7,297 bases of DNA from Chloroflexota bacterium (lineage in GTDB: Bacteria; Chloroflexota; Anaerolineae; Promineifilales; Promineifilaceae), in assembly GCA_008501785.1 (NCBI GenBank), contig QQUD01000920.1:1-7297 (forward strand). The letters are read 5' to 3'. Shown here one piece after another: positions 1-5,930 of the stretch (positions are counted from its first letter, which is position 1; every line of letters starts with the position of its first letter). The translations under genes were made by a program, and so were the position numbers. The notes beneath the pieces were generated by a model. That model had not been told where the DNA came from. It did not search any database and saw only the letters and a program-made list of their open reading frames with translations.

Positions 1-2
1 GT

Positions 3-944
3 CTCGATTACCTTTCATCCATGGGCAATAATCATGGCTATGTGCTCGCAGTCGAAAAATTGATGGGTTTAGATGTGACTGAGCGTGCAGAATGGATTCG
101 TATTTTGATGGTGGAACTCACCCGTATCTGTAACCACCTGTGGGCGTTAGGCTTCTTGCTGAATGACATGGGTGCGCTGCAAACGCCGATGCTTTACTAC
201 TACATCGAACGTGAACTGATGCTCGACTTTTTTGAAGCAGCGGCCGGTGCGCGCATGATGTGCAATTACATGCGATTTGGTGGCGTTGCCTATGACTTGC
301 CCGACGAAGTACGTGGTCAGCCCACTATGGAATTCTTGCGTGAGCTAATTTATGAACGCCTTCCCGCTGCCCTTGAGCAAGGGGATGGCCTGATGACCGG
401 CAACGAAATTGTGCGTGCCCGTGGTATTGGCATTGGCTATTTATCCAGAGAAGATGCCATTGCGACCAGTATGGCTGGTCCAATGTTACGCGCCAGTGGC
501 GTCAATTATGATGTACGCCGTGCCGAACCTTATTCATATTATGACCAACTCGATTTTGATGTCCCAGTTTTCTACAATGGCGACATCTTTGATCGCTACC
601 TGGTTCGCGTCGAAGAGATGCACCAGAGTTTACGTATTTTGAAGCAAGTATTGCCCTATTTGGATGAGACTTTGGGCCAGCCTGTTGTTCCTGGTAAACC
701 TCAATATGCTATTCGCATGCCGCAAGCTGGTGAAGCATACGGCCGTGTTGAAAATCCGAAAGGTGAACTTGGCTACTATATAACAGCCAAACGACGCAGC
801 TCAAATCCAGAACGGTATCATGTGCGTGCCCCATCCTTCATTAACCTGACCTCACTTGAGAAAATGTGCATTGGACACAAAGTGGCCGATGTCGTCGTTA
901 TTTTGGGTGGCATTGATATTGTTTTGGGTGAAGTAGACCGATAA
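3..944 (+). CDS. nuoD: NADH-quinone oxidoreductase subunit D (49 kDa subunit), 5'-truncated by window edge
   Basis: NuoD is a peripheral-arm subunit of respiratory complex I. With NuoB it forms the quinone-binding cavity next to cluster N2. The frame is open to the left edge and reads [10 protein letters not shown] before the first ATG, so the ATG at 21 is internal. The LDYL motif aligns with MDYL of Thermus Nqo4, whose Tyr87 contacts quinone, so about 80 N-terminal residues lie outside the window. Visible family motifs are [73 protein letters not shown] and the terminal GEVDR. The segment before GELGYYI is short and lacks the HHFK-EGF loop of many NuoD proteins. A 12-nt gap leads into nuoI, which supports one transcript. 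Family assignment is firm. Confidence 0.96.
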   Translation, partial: LDYLSSMGNNHGYVLAVEKLMGLDVTERAEWIRILMVELTRICNHLWALGFLLNDMGALQTPMLYYYIERELMLDFFEAAAGARMMCNYMRFGGVAYDLPDEVRGQPTMEFLRELIYERLPAALEQGDGLMTGNEIVRARGIGIGYLSREDAIATSMAGPMLRASGVNYDVRRAEPYSYYDQLDFDVPVFYNGDIFDRYLVRVEEMHQSLRILKQVLPYLDETLGQPVVPGKPQYAIRMPQAGEAYGRVENPKGELGYYITAKRRSSNPERYHVRAPSFINLTSLEKMCIGHKVADVVVILGGIDIVLGEVDR

Positions 945-945
945 G

Positions 946-953
946 GGAGATAA
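946..953 (+). promoter_or_regulatory. Ribosome binding site of nuoI
   Basis: An AGGGAGAT-type purine run lies directly after the nuoD stop, a few bases before the ATG at 957. It fixes that ATG as the nuoI start in preference to the in-frame ATG at 984. Confidence 0.7.
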
Positions 954-956
954 GTT

Positions 957-1652
957 ATGTACGGACTTGGCATATTAAAAGGAATGAGTATTACCTTAAA
1001 GCATTTTTTCGTCACTTATCTAGATGATATTAAATGGGCGGCAAATGGTGGCCGTTATTACAATGATGAAGCCTTAAAAGTGCGGCAAAGTTTGAAAGGT
1101 CGCGGCGTAAGCACTGTGTTTTATCCAGAAGAAAAGCTGGCAACACCAGAACGATTCCGTTTTGTGCCGTTTTTAGTGACAGACGATCCAGCTCCTGGGC
1201 AGCAGTGGGGAAATGATTGGTGTACATCCTGTGGTATTTGTGCCAAAGTATGCCCACCACAATGTATTTGGATTGAGCGGGGTAAATTGCCTAACGGCCG
1301 TCCCAAGCCTCAGCCCGCAAAGTTCTTTATCGATATTGACATCTGCATGAACTGTGGTTTTTGCGCAGAATTTTGCCCCTTTGACGCGATTAAAATGGAC
1401 CACGACTACGAACTGGCTAGCTATGATCGCTCATCTGCACACATTCATGATAAAGAACGTTTGAGTAAACCAATTAGCTACTGGCGCGAAATTGCGCCAA
1501 AGAAAGCTGCTGCGGAAGATACTGCTCGAAATTTTTCGGAGCAGGCAAAGAAAAACCGTAAAGCAAAGAAAGGCCAGGCTAATGATGAACCTGCCCCAAC
1601 CTTGCCTGATGAAACAGTTAAACAATTACCTTACCGTGGGGCTTATTATTAA
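957..1652 (+). CDS. nuoI: NADH-quinone oxidoreductase subunit I (two [4Fe-4S] ferredoxin), with insertion and tail
   Basis: NuoI carries clusters N6a and N6b, which pass electrons along the complex I peripheral arm toward N2 and quinone. Two 8-Fe ferredoxin motifs are intact: C89-x2-C92-x2-C95-x3-C99-P, and C130-x2-C133-x2-C136-x3-C140-P. C103 is an extra cysteine also seen at this place in E. coli NuoI. The motifs YPEEK (56-60) and YELASYDR (after the second ferredoxin) are typical. The protein has 231 residues, against 180 in E. coli. The excess is a block of about 25 residues (roughly 22-52) between the amphipathic N-terminal helix and YPEEK, plus a charged, Lys/Ala-rich C-terminal tail from about residue 178. 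The gene sits between nuoD and mrp with short gaps, so it is probably translated from a long nuo transcript. Confidence 0.95.
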   Translation: MYGLGILKGMSITLKHFFVTYLDDIKWAANGGRYYNDEALKVRQSLKGRGVSTVFYPEEKLATPERFRFVPFLVTDDPAPGQQWGNDWCTSCGICAKVCPPQCIWIERGKLPNGRPKPQPAKFFIDIDICMNCGFCAEFCPFDAIKMDHDYELASYDRSSAHIHDKERLSKPISYWREIAPKKAAAEDTARNFSEQAKKNRKAKKGQANDEPAPTLPDETVKQLPYRGAYY

Positions 1653-1671
1653 TTAAATTAGTAGGAAAAAT

Positions 1672-2736
1672 ATGTCTAATAACAATTCCGTAACTGAAAA
1701 AGCGGTTATGGCGGCACTTTCTACCGTCATTGAACCAGAATTACATCGTGATCTTGTCTCGCTTAACATGGTGCGCAATGTAAAAATCGATGGCAACGAT
1801 TTGTCATTTACGATCATGTTGACGACCCCAGCTTGCCCACTCAAAGGCAAAATGGAAGGCGATTCCCGTGCTGCCTTAGCGAAAATTGAAGGGTTGGGCA
1901 AAATCACAGTCAATTGGGATTCTAATGTGCCCACCGATTCACGAATTGGTGAGCAAATTGGGCAAAATTTCCGCAGCACTATTGCTGTTTCCAGTGGTAA
2001 AGGCGGTGTAGGTAAATCGACAATTTCTGTAAATCTGGCTATTTCTTTGGCACAACAAGGCGCGAAAGTTGGTTTGTTGGATGCAGACATTTTAGGACCC
2101 AATATTCCGATGATGATGGGTGTGGATGTGATGCCACCTCCCCAAAATCAAAAGATGGTTCCCGCCGAAAACTTTGGCGTTAAATTTATCTCAATGGCCT
2201 TTTTGGTGAAACCAGACCAGCCATTGATTTGGCGTGGCCCTATGCTGCACAGCGCCATTCGCCAACTTTTGACAGACGTTGATTGGGGTGAGTTAGATTA
2301 CCTGATTGTGGACCTACCTCCGGGAACAGGTGATGCGCAATTGACATTGGCCCAAGTGCTGCCGCTGACTGGCGCACTTGTCATCACCCAACCTATGCAA
2401 GTTGCCGCTGCGGATGCCCTCCGTGGTCTCAAAACCTTTGAAAAGCTAGAAGTTCCGATTCTTGGTGTCATTGAAAATATGAGTGGTGAATTCTTTGGCA
2501 CGGGTGCTGGCGAAGAGTTGGCATCTAATTACGAAACTGAATACTTGGGCACGGTTCCGATGGAAGCCAATGTACGCATTGGTGGCGATTCGGGTGCGCC
2601 AATTGTGGTTGCATATCCAGATTCGCCTGCTGCTAAAGCTTTGGGAGAAATTGCCCAAGCTGTTGCAGCGCGGGTGAGCGTTGTTACATTGTCCACTCAA
2701 TCGGCAAACTTTATTCCAATTGAGATGGTTGGATAG
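1672..2736 (+). CDS. mrp: Mrp/ApbC/NBP35-family Fe-S carrier P-loop ATPase, lacking CxxC
   Basis: The protein has 354 residues and the standard Mrp layout. An N-terminal MIP18/DUF59 domain (about 8-85) carries TTPACPLK, with C55. A P-loop NTPase of the SIMIBI class follows from about 100. The deviant Walker A is GKGGVGKS (109-116), followed by LLDADILGPNIP (135-146), WRGPM (187-191), IVDLPPGTGD (212-221), ITQPMQVAAAD (238-248) and GVIENMS (265-271). Family members bind and transfer [4Fe-4S] clusters, and mitochondrial Ind1/NUBPL serves complex I. Here ENMS runs straight into GEFFGTGAGEEL without the usual CPxC segment, and C55 is the only cysteine. A ribosome site AGGA (1663-1666) precedes the ATG. 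The 19-nt gap after nuoI suggests co-transcription with complex I genes. A role in complex I assembly is inferred from that position. The DUF59 domain argues against MinD or ParA. Confidence 0.93.
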   Translation: MSNNNSVTEKAVMAALSTVIEPELHRDLVSLNMVRNVKIDGNDLSFTIMLTTPACPLKGKMEGDSRAALAKIEGLGKITVNWDSNVPTDSRIGEQIGQNFRSTIAVSSGKGGVGKSTISVNLAISLAQQGAKVGLLDADILGPNIPMMMGVDVMPPPQNQKMVPAENFGVKFISMAFLVKPDQPLIWRGPMLHSAIRQLLTDVDWGELDYLIVDLPPGTGDAQLTLAQVLPLTGALVITQPMQVAAADALRGLKTFEKLEVPILGVIENMSGEFFGTGAGEELASNYETEYLGTVPMEANVRIGGDSGAPIVVAYPDSPAAKALGEIAQAVAARVSVVTLSTQSANFIPIEMVG

Positions 2737-2781
2737 GCTTTTTCGAAAATTTAATGATCAAATTCGGTTTGGTAAAAGCCT
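2735..2781. repeat. Inverted repeat overlapping the mrp stop codon
   Basis: Perfect 8-bp arms AGGCTTTT (2735-2742) and AAAAGCCT (2774-2781) enclose a nested stem. Bases 2744-2752 pair with 2760-2766, with a 2-nt bulge. No T-tract follows on the plus strand, so it is not a standard terminator. It could protect the mRNA 3' end. Confidence 0.55.
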
Positions 2782-2784
2782 TAA

Positions 2785-2836
2785 GCCAATTCAGAAAACG
2801 TTTCTCATTTTGGAATTGTACCTTTTCTGAATTGGC
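2785..2836. repeat. Perfect 14-bp inverted repeat
   Basis: The arms GCCAATTCAGAAAA (2785-2798) and TTTTCTGAATTGGC (2823-2836) are exact reverse complements separated by 24 nt. A competing 6-bp pairing (CAATTC 2787-2792 with GAATTG 2813-2818) uses the loop. The element lies 3 nt after the previous repeat. There is no terminator T-tract, and I do not recognise a mobile element. Confidence 0.7.
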
Positions 2837-2867
2837 AATGATAAACAGTTTCTAATAATGCATGTTT

Positions 2868-2903
2868 CAAGAGCCAGCCATGCGGTTGGCTTTTGTTATT
2901 TTT
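2868..2903 (+). terminator. Rho-independent terminator of the nuo-mrp operon
   Basis: The stem AGCCAGCC (2872-2879) pairs with GGTTGGCT (2884-2891) around the loop ATGC, with one G:U. Flanking A:T pairs extend it from 2868 to 2895. A T-rich run (2891-2903, TTTTGTTATTTTT) follows. It is the best terminator candidate for the nuoD-nuoI-mrp transcript, about 135 nt after the mrp stop. Confidence 0.75.
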
Positions 2904-2913
2904 AGGGATTAGA

Positions 2914-2919
2914 TATAAC
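2914..2919 (+). promoter_or_regulatory. Possible -10 element of the ricT operon
   Basis: TATAAC differs from the sigma-70 -10 consensus by one base and lies just after the terminator. No good -35 is seen at 16-18 bp upstream because that stretch is the terminator T-tract. The assignment is weak and rests on position. Confidence 0.3.
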
Positions 2920-2920
2920 A

Positions 2921-2952
2921 TTGGTTTTTATTAAAAGTACGATAAAAACTAA
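2921..2952. repeat. Inverted repeat in the ricT promoter/leader region
   Basis: TTGGTTTTTAT (2921-2931) and ATAAAAACTAA (2942-2952) are complementary over 11 bp with one G:U, and 8 bp (2924-2931 with 2942-2949) are perfect. The spacer is 10 nt. The element abuts the next inverted repeat with no gap. It could be an operator or an mRNA stem. Confidence 0.5.
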
Positions 2953-2995
2953 CATTCAGACAGTTGCAAACTATGGGGACCGGACTGTCTGAGTG
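2953..2995 (+). promoter_or_regulatory. Leader stem-loop directly upstream of the ricT ribosome site
   Basis: CATTCAGACAGT (2953-2964) pairs with ACTGTCTGAGTG (2984-2995) over 12 bp with one G:U, and TCAGACAGT/ACTGTCTGA is perfect. The stem ends 2 nt before the Shine-Dalgarno GGAG at 2998-3001, so it could affect ribosome access. Function is inferred from position only. Confidence 0.55.
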
Positions 2996-2997
2996 GC

Positions 2998-3001
2998 GGA
3001 G
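2998..3001 (+). promoter_or_regulatory. Ribosome binding site of ricT, decides the start
   Basis: GGAG with a 7-nt spacer before ATG 3009 selects that start. The earlier in-frame TTG (2964) and ATG (2973) fall inside the leader stem-loop and have no such site. Confidence 0.75.
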
Positions 3002-3008
3002 TTATTTA

Positions 3009-3941
3009 ATGGGATCTGTGATAACTGAAAGAACATCGATAATAGGCCTCCGATTTCAGAAGCTGGGCAAGCTATACCATTTTAAAGTTGGTTCAAATAA
3101 TGATATTGATCCGGGTGATTATGCCATTGTTGAGACAAAACGTGGTCGTCAATTGGGTCAAGTAATTAGCTTTATTGATCCAGAGCAAGTGCATCGATTA
3201 AAGGGGATGCGTACGGTTGAGCGGAAGGCAAACCCTCGCGATCTAGTGATGAAACAGGTGTGGGAATCTAAAGAACTGGATGCGCTGATTAGCTGTCGTG
3301 AAAAAGCGGCAAATTTAAGCCTTAAAGATGCTAAATTTGTGAAGGCTGAATATAGTTTTGATGGCTCGTGGTTAACGATTCATTATGCAACAGAAAACAA
3401 AAAGCTGGATGTAAAGCCTTTGCAAAACTTGTTGCGGCGCACGTTTCATACCCGCATTGAAATGCGCTTAATTGGCCCGCGTGATGTAGCTAAATTGATG
3501 GGTGGGTATGGAGCCTGCGGTGCGCCACGCTGCTGTTCTACCTTTTTGACTGAATTTAGCCCTGTATCGATTCGGATGGCGAAAGCGCAAGGTATTTCGC
3601 TGAGTCCACAAGAGATTACGGGTATGTGCGGCCGTTTACGCTGCTGTCTCGTTTTTGAATATGAGCAGTATGTTGAAGCGAAAAAGCATTTGCCTAAAAT
3701 GGGCAAGATGGTGAGTACACCACATGGTGTAGGTAAGGTGCGGGATGTACGAGCCTTACGTGATTCGGTTTTGGTTGTGGTTGATGGTGAATATCATGAG
3801 GTATTCCGCCATGATTTGGAACCTTGGGAAGAGCTGCAAGCCCTAAAAGATAAAGCAGAAGCGGGCTGCTCGAAGCACGAGGGCGGGGGCTGTGACTGTG
3901 GTCGTAAAGAGCAATCGCGTGATAAAAAGCAAAACAGATAA
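3009..3941 (+). CDS. ricT: PSP1-domain protein, RicT/YaaT family
   Basis: RicT (YaaT) of Bacillus subtilis is part of the RicA-RicF-RicT (Y) complex. That complex binds [4Fe-4S] clusters and steers RNase Y mRNA processing. From ATG 3009 the protein has 310 residues. Family signatures are G-x2-F-x-K-LGK-YHF near the N-terminus, GDYAIVETKRGRQLGQV (36-52), and the core cysteine block GGYGACGAPRCCSTFL (165-180, with C170, C175, C176), followed by GMCGRLRCCLVFEYEQY (205-221, with C207, C212, C213). An unusual tail carries C287, H290, C295 and C297 (C-x2-H-x4-C-x-C) before a basic end. No ricA or ricF homologue is in the window, so a RicAFT role cannot be claimed. The stop overlaps the HD gene start. 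The gene begins a new transcription unit after the terminator at 2868-2903. Confidence 0.92.
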   Translation: MGSVITERTSIIGLRFQKLGKLYHFKVGSNNDIDPGDYAIVETKRGRQLGQVISFIDPEQVHRLKGMRTVERKANPRDLVMKQVWESKELDALISCREKAANLSLKDAKFVKAEYSFDGSWLTIHYATENKKLDVKPLQNLLRRTFHTRIEMRLIGPRDVAKLMGGYGACGAPRCCSTFLTEFSPVSIRMAKAQGISLSPQEITGMCGRLRCCLVFEYEQYVEAKKHLPKMGKMVSTPHGVGKVRDVRALRDSVLVVVDGEYHEVFRHDLEPWEELQALKDKAEAGCSKHEGGGCDCGRKEQSRDKKQNR

Positions 3942-4543
3942 TGATAATGAATCGTGATGCTGCCTGGGAATTGGTATGTGAGTTTGTCAAAGATGGTGGT
4001 TTACGGCGGCATATGCTGTCTGTGGCGGCAGCGATGCGTTGGTATGCAGCGCAATTAAGCGAAGACCCTGATTATTGGGAAATTGTGGGGCTGGTGCATG
4101 ATTTTGATTGGGAGATTCACCCTGATCTAGACCGACACCCAATTAAAGGGGCTGATATTTTGCGCGAACGTGGTTGGGATGAAGCGCTCATTCGCACGAT
4201 CTTGTCACATTACACCGAAGGAACTGGGGTGGAGCGTGAAAAACCAATTGATTTTGCGCTGCTGGCATGTGACGAGATTACCGGTTTGGTGATTGCGACT
4301 TCGCTGGTACGGCCGTCTAAAAATATCGCTGATGTAAAACTCAAGTCGATTCGCAAGAAGTGGAAAGATCGTCGTTTTGCGGCTGGTGTAGATCGGGATC
4401 ATGTTGAGGAAGTCACGGCCGATTTCAGCCGTACCTGTTTTGGTGGCAAACTCGATTTGTGGATGCATATTGGCAATGTGTTGATAGCGATGCAAGGTGA
4501 TGCAGAGCGGCTAGAACTTGACGGCCGTTTTGCAATAGCTTAA
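3941..4543 (+). CDS. HD-domain metal-dependent phosphohydrolase, substrate unknown
   Basis: This 200-residue protein is essentially a single HD domain. The expected metal ligands are visible: H24 (LRRHM), H53-D54 (LVHDFDWE), further histidines H60, H66 and H90 (ILSHY), and D111 (LLACDEITGL). HD proteins hydrolyse phosphate esters such as nucleotides or cyclic nucleotides. Nothing here fixes the substrate. There is no GYP extension, so it is not a cyclic-di-GMP HD-GYP enzyme. The ATG at 3941 shares one base with the ricT stop (TAATG), which suggests coupled translation. An in-frame ATG at 3947 is an alternative start. No clear Shine-Dalgarno is seen, which fits coupling. The gene ends 3 nt before a G-rich hairpin repeat that separates it from moeA. 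Confidence 0.88.
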   Translation: MIMNRDAAWELVCEFVKDGGLRRHMLSVAAAMRWYAAQLSEDPDYWEIVGLVHDFDWEIHPDLDRHPIKGADILRERGWDEALIRTILSHYTEGTGVEREKPIDFALLACDEITGLVIATSLVRPSKNIADVKLKSIRKKWKDRRFAAGVDRDHVEEVTADFSRTCFGGKLDLWMHIGNVLIAMQGDAERLELDGRFAIA

Positions 4544-5742
4544 CTAGGGGCTGGGGATTGGGGATTGGGGATTGGAGAAATGTCCAGTCCCCAACCCCTA
4601 ACCCCTAATCCCCAATCTCAAGAGAAAAGTGCAATGGAATATTTAACTGTACAAGATGCTTTAACGGCCGTTCTCGCTGGCGTTTCAGTATTACCTGCCG
4701 AAAAAGTGGCGCTGTTTGATGCACTGGGGCGGATGTTGGCTGAACCGGTGATGGCCCAAGACAGCTTGCCCCCATTTACCAATTCGTCGATGGATGGGTA
4801 TGCATTGCGGGCAGAAGATTTGGTGGGGGCCACAAAAGCGTCTCCACGAAATCTACAGGTTATTGGTGATGTGGCTGCAGGTGCTGTGCCAGAGATGCAA
4901 GTAACATCGGGAACGGCCGTTCGCATCATGACTGGTGCACCTGTGCCAAATGGGGCCGACGCCGTTGTGCCGGTTGAAGATACAAATGAACCGTGGCGAG
5001 ATGATGAACGGCCGTTACCGTCACACATCGCTGTCAGTCGTGAAGTCATATCTGGGGACTATTTGCGGCATCCTGGCGAAGATATAGAGGCAGGGCAAGT
5101 GGTTTTGGAAGCAGGACGGCCGTTACGTCCTCAAGAAGTTGGCGTCTTGGCATCGCTGGGCGTGCAGCAGGTTTCTGTGATACGAAAACCGAAAGTCGGC
5201 ATTTTGGCAACTGGTGATGAGTTGATTGCCATTGACGAACCGCTGCGCCCTGGGAAGATACGAAATAGCAATGGGTACACGCAATTAGCACAAGTGATGG
5301 CATTGGGAGCCGAGCCTGTTTCATTGGGTGTCGCCAAAGATGTTGAGTTAGATGTGCGCCGCTGCTTGCAGCAGGGGTTAGATGCTGGGGTTGATTTATT
5401 TATCAGCTCTGCAGGTGTGTCGGTTGGGGCTTACGATGTGGTTAAAGCCGTTTTGGAAGCAGAAGGGAACGTTGGATTTTGGCGAGTACGGATGCGTCCT
5501 GGTAAGCCGTTAGCTTTTGGTACTTATCACGGTGTGCCTTATTTGGGATTGCCGGGAAATCCAGTATCGGCAATGGTTTCGTTTGAGCGGTTTGCCCGAC
5601 CGGCCATTTTGAAGTTGGCGGGACATCAACGGTTAGATAAACCGCAAATACCCGTGACCATTCAGGAATCCATGACGTCGGATGGACGCGAAAGCTATAT
5701 CCGGGCGGTGGTGGAACGTGATGGGAAAGGGTATACGGCCGT
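4309..5742. repeat. Cluster of iterated palindrome ACGGCCGT / AACGGCCGTT
   Basis: ACGGCCGT occurs at 4309, 4521, 4664, 4913, 5008, 5116 and 5735 in this 1.4-kb stretch, plus 739 and 1294 outside it. The full 10-mer AACGGCCGTT is at 4663, 4912 and 5007. The copies fall in different codon registers (T-A-V, R-P-L and G-R), so selection is on DNA and not on a protein motif. Confidence 0.75.
4547..4617. repeat. G-rich/C-rich imperfect hairpin with G-quadruplex motifs on both strands
   Basis: The plus strand has four GGGG runs (4547-4550, 4553-4556, 4560-4563, 4567-4570) separated by CT or ATT, including tandem GGGGATT heptamers. The right half has four CCCC runs (4589-4592, 4595-4598, 4602-4605, 4610-4613), which are G runs on the minus strand. 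The two halves pair around a GAAATG loop (4577-4582). The first 12 bp from the loop pair fully with one G:U, and further G4:C4 blocks pair across small bulges. Short tandem heptamers of this type are known as intergenic repeats in heterocystous cyanobacteria. It lies between the HD gene and moeA. Confidence 0.8.
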
Positions 5743-5887
5743 TACCACGGGCGGACAAGGTTCCCATATGATGACATCGCTGGTGAAAGCGAATGCACTG
5801 CTGATTGTGCCAGAAGGTGTCACAGATGTACCAGCAGGATCCCAATTACAGGCCTGGATGCTTGATTGGCCGGAAACGGTTTTTTAG
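4634..5887 (+). CDS. moeA: Molybdopterin molybdenumtransferase MoeA
   Basis: MoeA inserts molybdate into adenylylated molybdopterin, the last general step of molybdenum cofactor synthesis in the cytoplasm. From ATG 4634 the protein has 417 residues, close to E. coli MoeA (411). Domain I/II motifs are PPFTNSSMDGYALR and RIMTGAPVPNGADAVVPVED. The MoCF-binding domain has GILATGDEL (TGDEL at 193-197), GKIRNSNGY, SSAGVSVGAYD, RMRPGKPLAFG and GLPGNPVSA (305-313). A C-terminal MoeA domain IV follows. The frame stays open upstream to a TTG at 4565 and an ATG at 4580, but those residues are encoded by the G/C-rich repeat and do not look like MoeA. The sequence MEYLTVQDAL matches the usual start. Only a weak AGAGAA precedes it. 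Five copies of the ACGGCCGT palindrome lie inside the gene. No molybdoenzyme is in the window. Confidence 0.96.
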   Translation: MEYLTVQDALTAVLAGVSVLPAEKVALFDALGRMLAEPVMAQDSLPPFTNSSMDGYALRAEDLVGATKASPRNLQVIGDVAAGAVPEMQVTSGTAVRIMTGAPVPNGADAVVPVEDTNEPWRDDERPLPSHIAVSREVISGDYLRHPGEDIEAGQVVLEAGRPLRPQEVGVLASLGVQQVSVIRKPKVGILATGDELIAIDEPLRPGKIRNSNGYTQLAQVMALGAEPVSLGVAKDVELDVRRCLQQGLDAGVDLFISSAGVSVGAYDVVKAVLEAEGNVGFWRVRMRPGKPLAFGTYHGVPYLGLPGNPVSAMVSFERFARPAILKLAGHQRLDKPQIPVTIQESMTSDGRESYIRAVVERDGKGYTAVTTGGQGSHMMTSLVKANALLIVPEGVTDVPAGSQLQAWMLDWPETVF

Positions 5888-5930
5888 TTGTTGCAACAGT
5901 TGCTGAGTTGCTCCCGCAGGAAGAAAAAGC

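Noticed and set aside
21..23. ATG at 21 as the start of nuoD
   Set aside because: The frame is open to the left edge and the upstream codons (LDYLSS) match the conserved NuoD motif containing the quinone-site tyrosine, so the ATG is internal.
1653..2102. 149-codon minus-strand ORF opposite mrp
   Set aside because: It is antisense to a clearly conserved gene, with low-complexity Ser/Pro/Leu composition and no support.
1672..2736. MinD or ParA assignment for the P-loop ATPase
   Set aside because: The N-terminal DUF59 domain with TTPACPLK, and the DADILGPN and PPGTGD motifs, are specific to Mrp/NBP35.
2785..2836. MITE or insertion-sequence remnant
   Set aside because: The 14-bp arms are perfect but only 24 nt apart. 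No target-site duplication or transposase remnant was seen, so it is kept as a plain inverted repeat.
2964..3008. Longer ricT from TTG 2964 or ATG 2973
   Set aside because: These codons lie inside the leader stem-loop with no ribosome site. GGAG at 2998-3001 fits ATG 3009.
4565..4633. Longer moeA starting at TTG 4565 or ATG 4580
   Set aside because: The added residues are encoded by the G/C-rich repeat and are unlike MoeA, and GGAG at 4574 is too close to ATG 4580. ATG 4634 gives a family-typical start.
5890..5911. Three GTTGC direct repeats after moeA
   Set aside because: Short, unevenly spaced (9 and 8 bp) and within easy chance reach. No function suggested.
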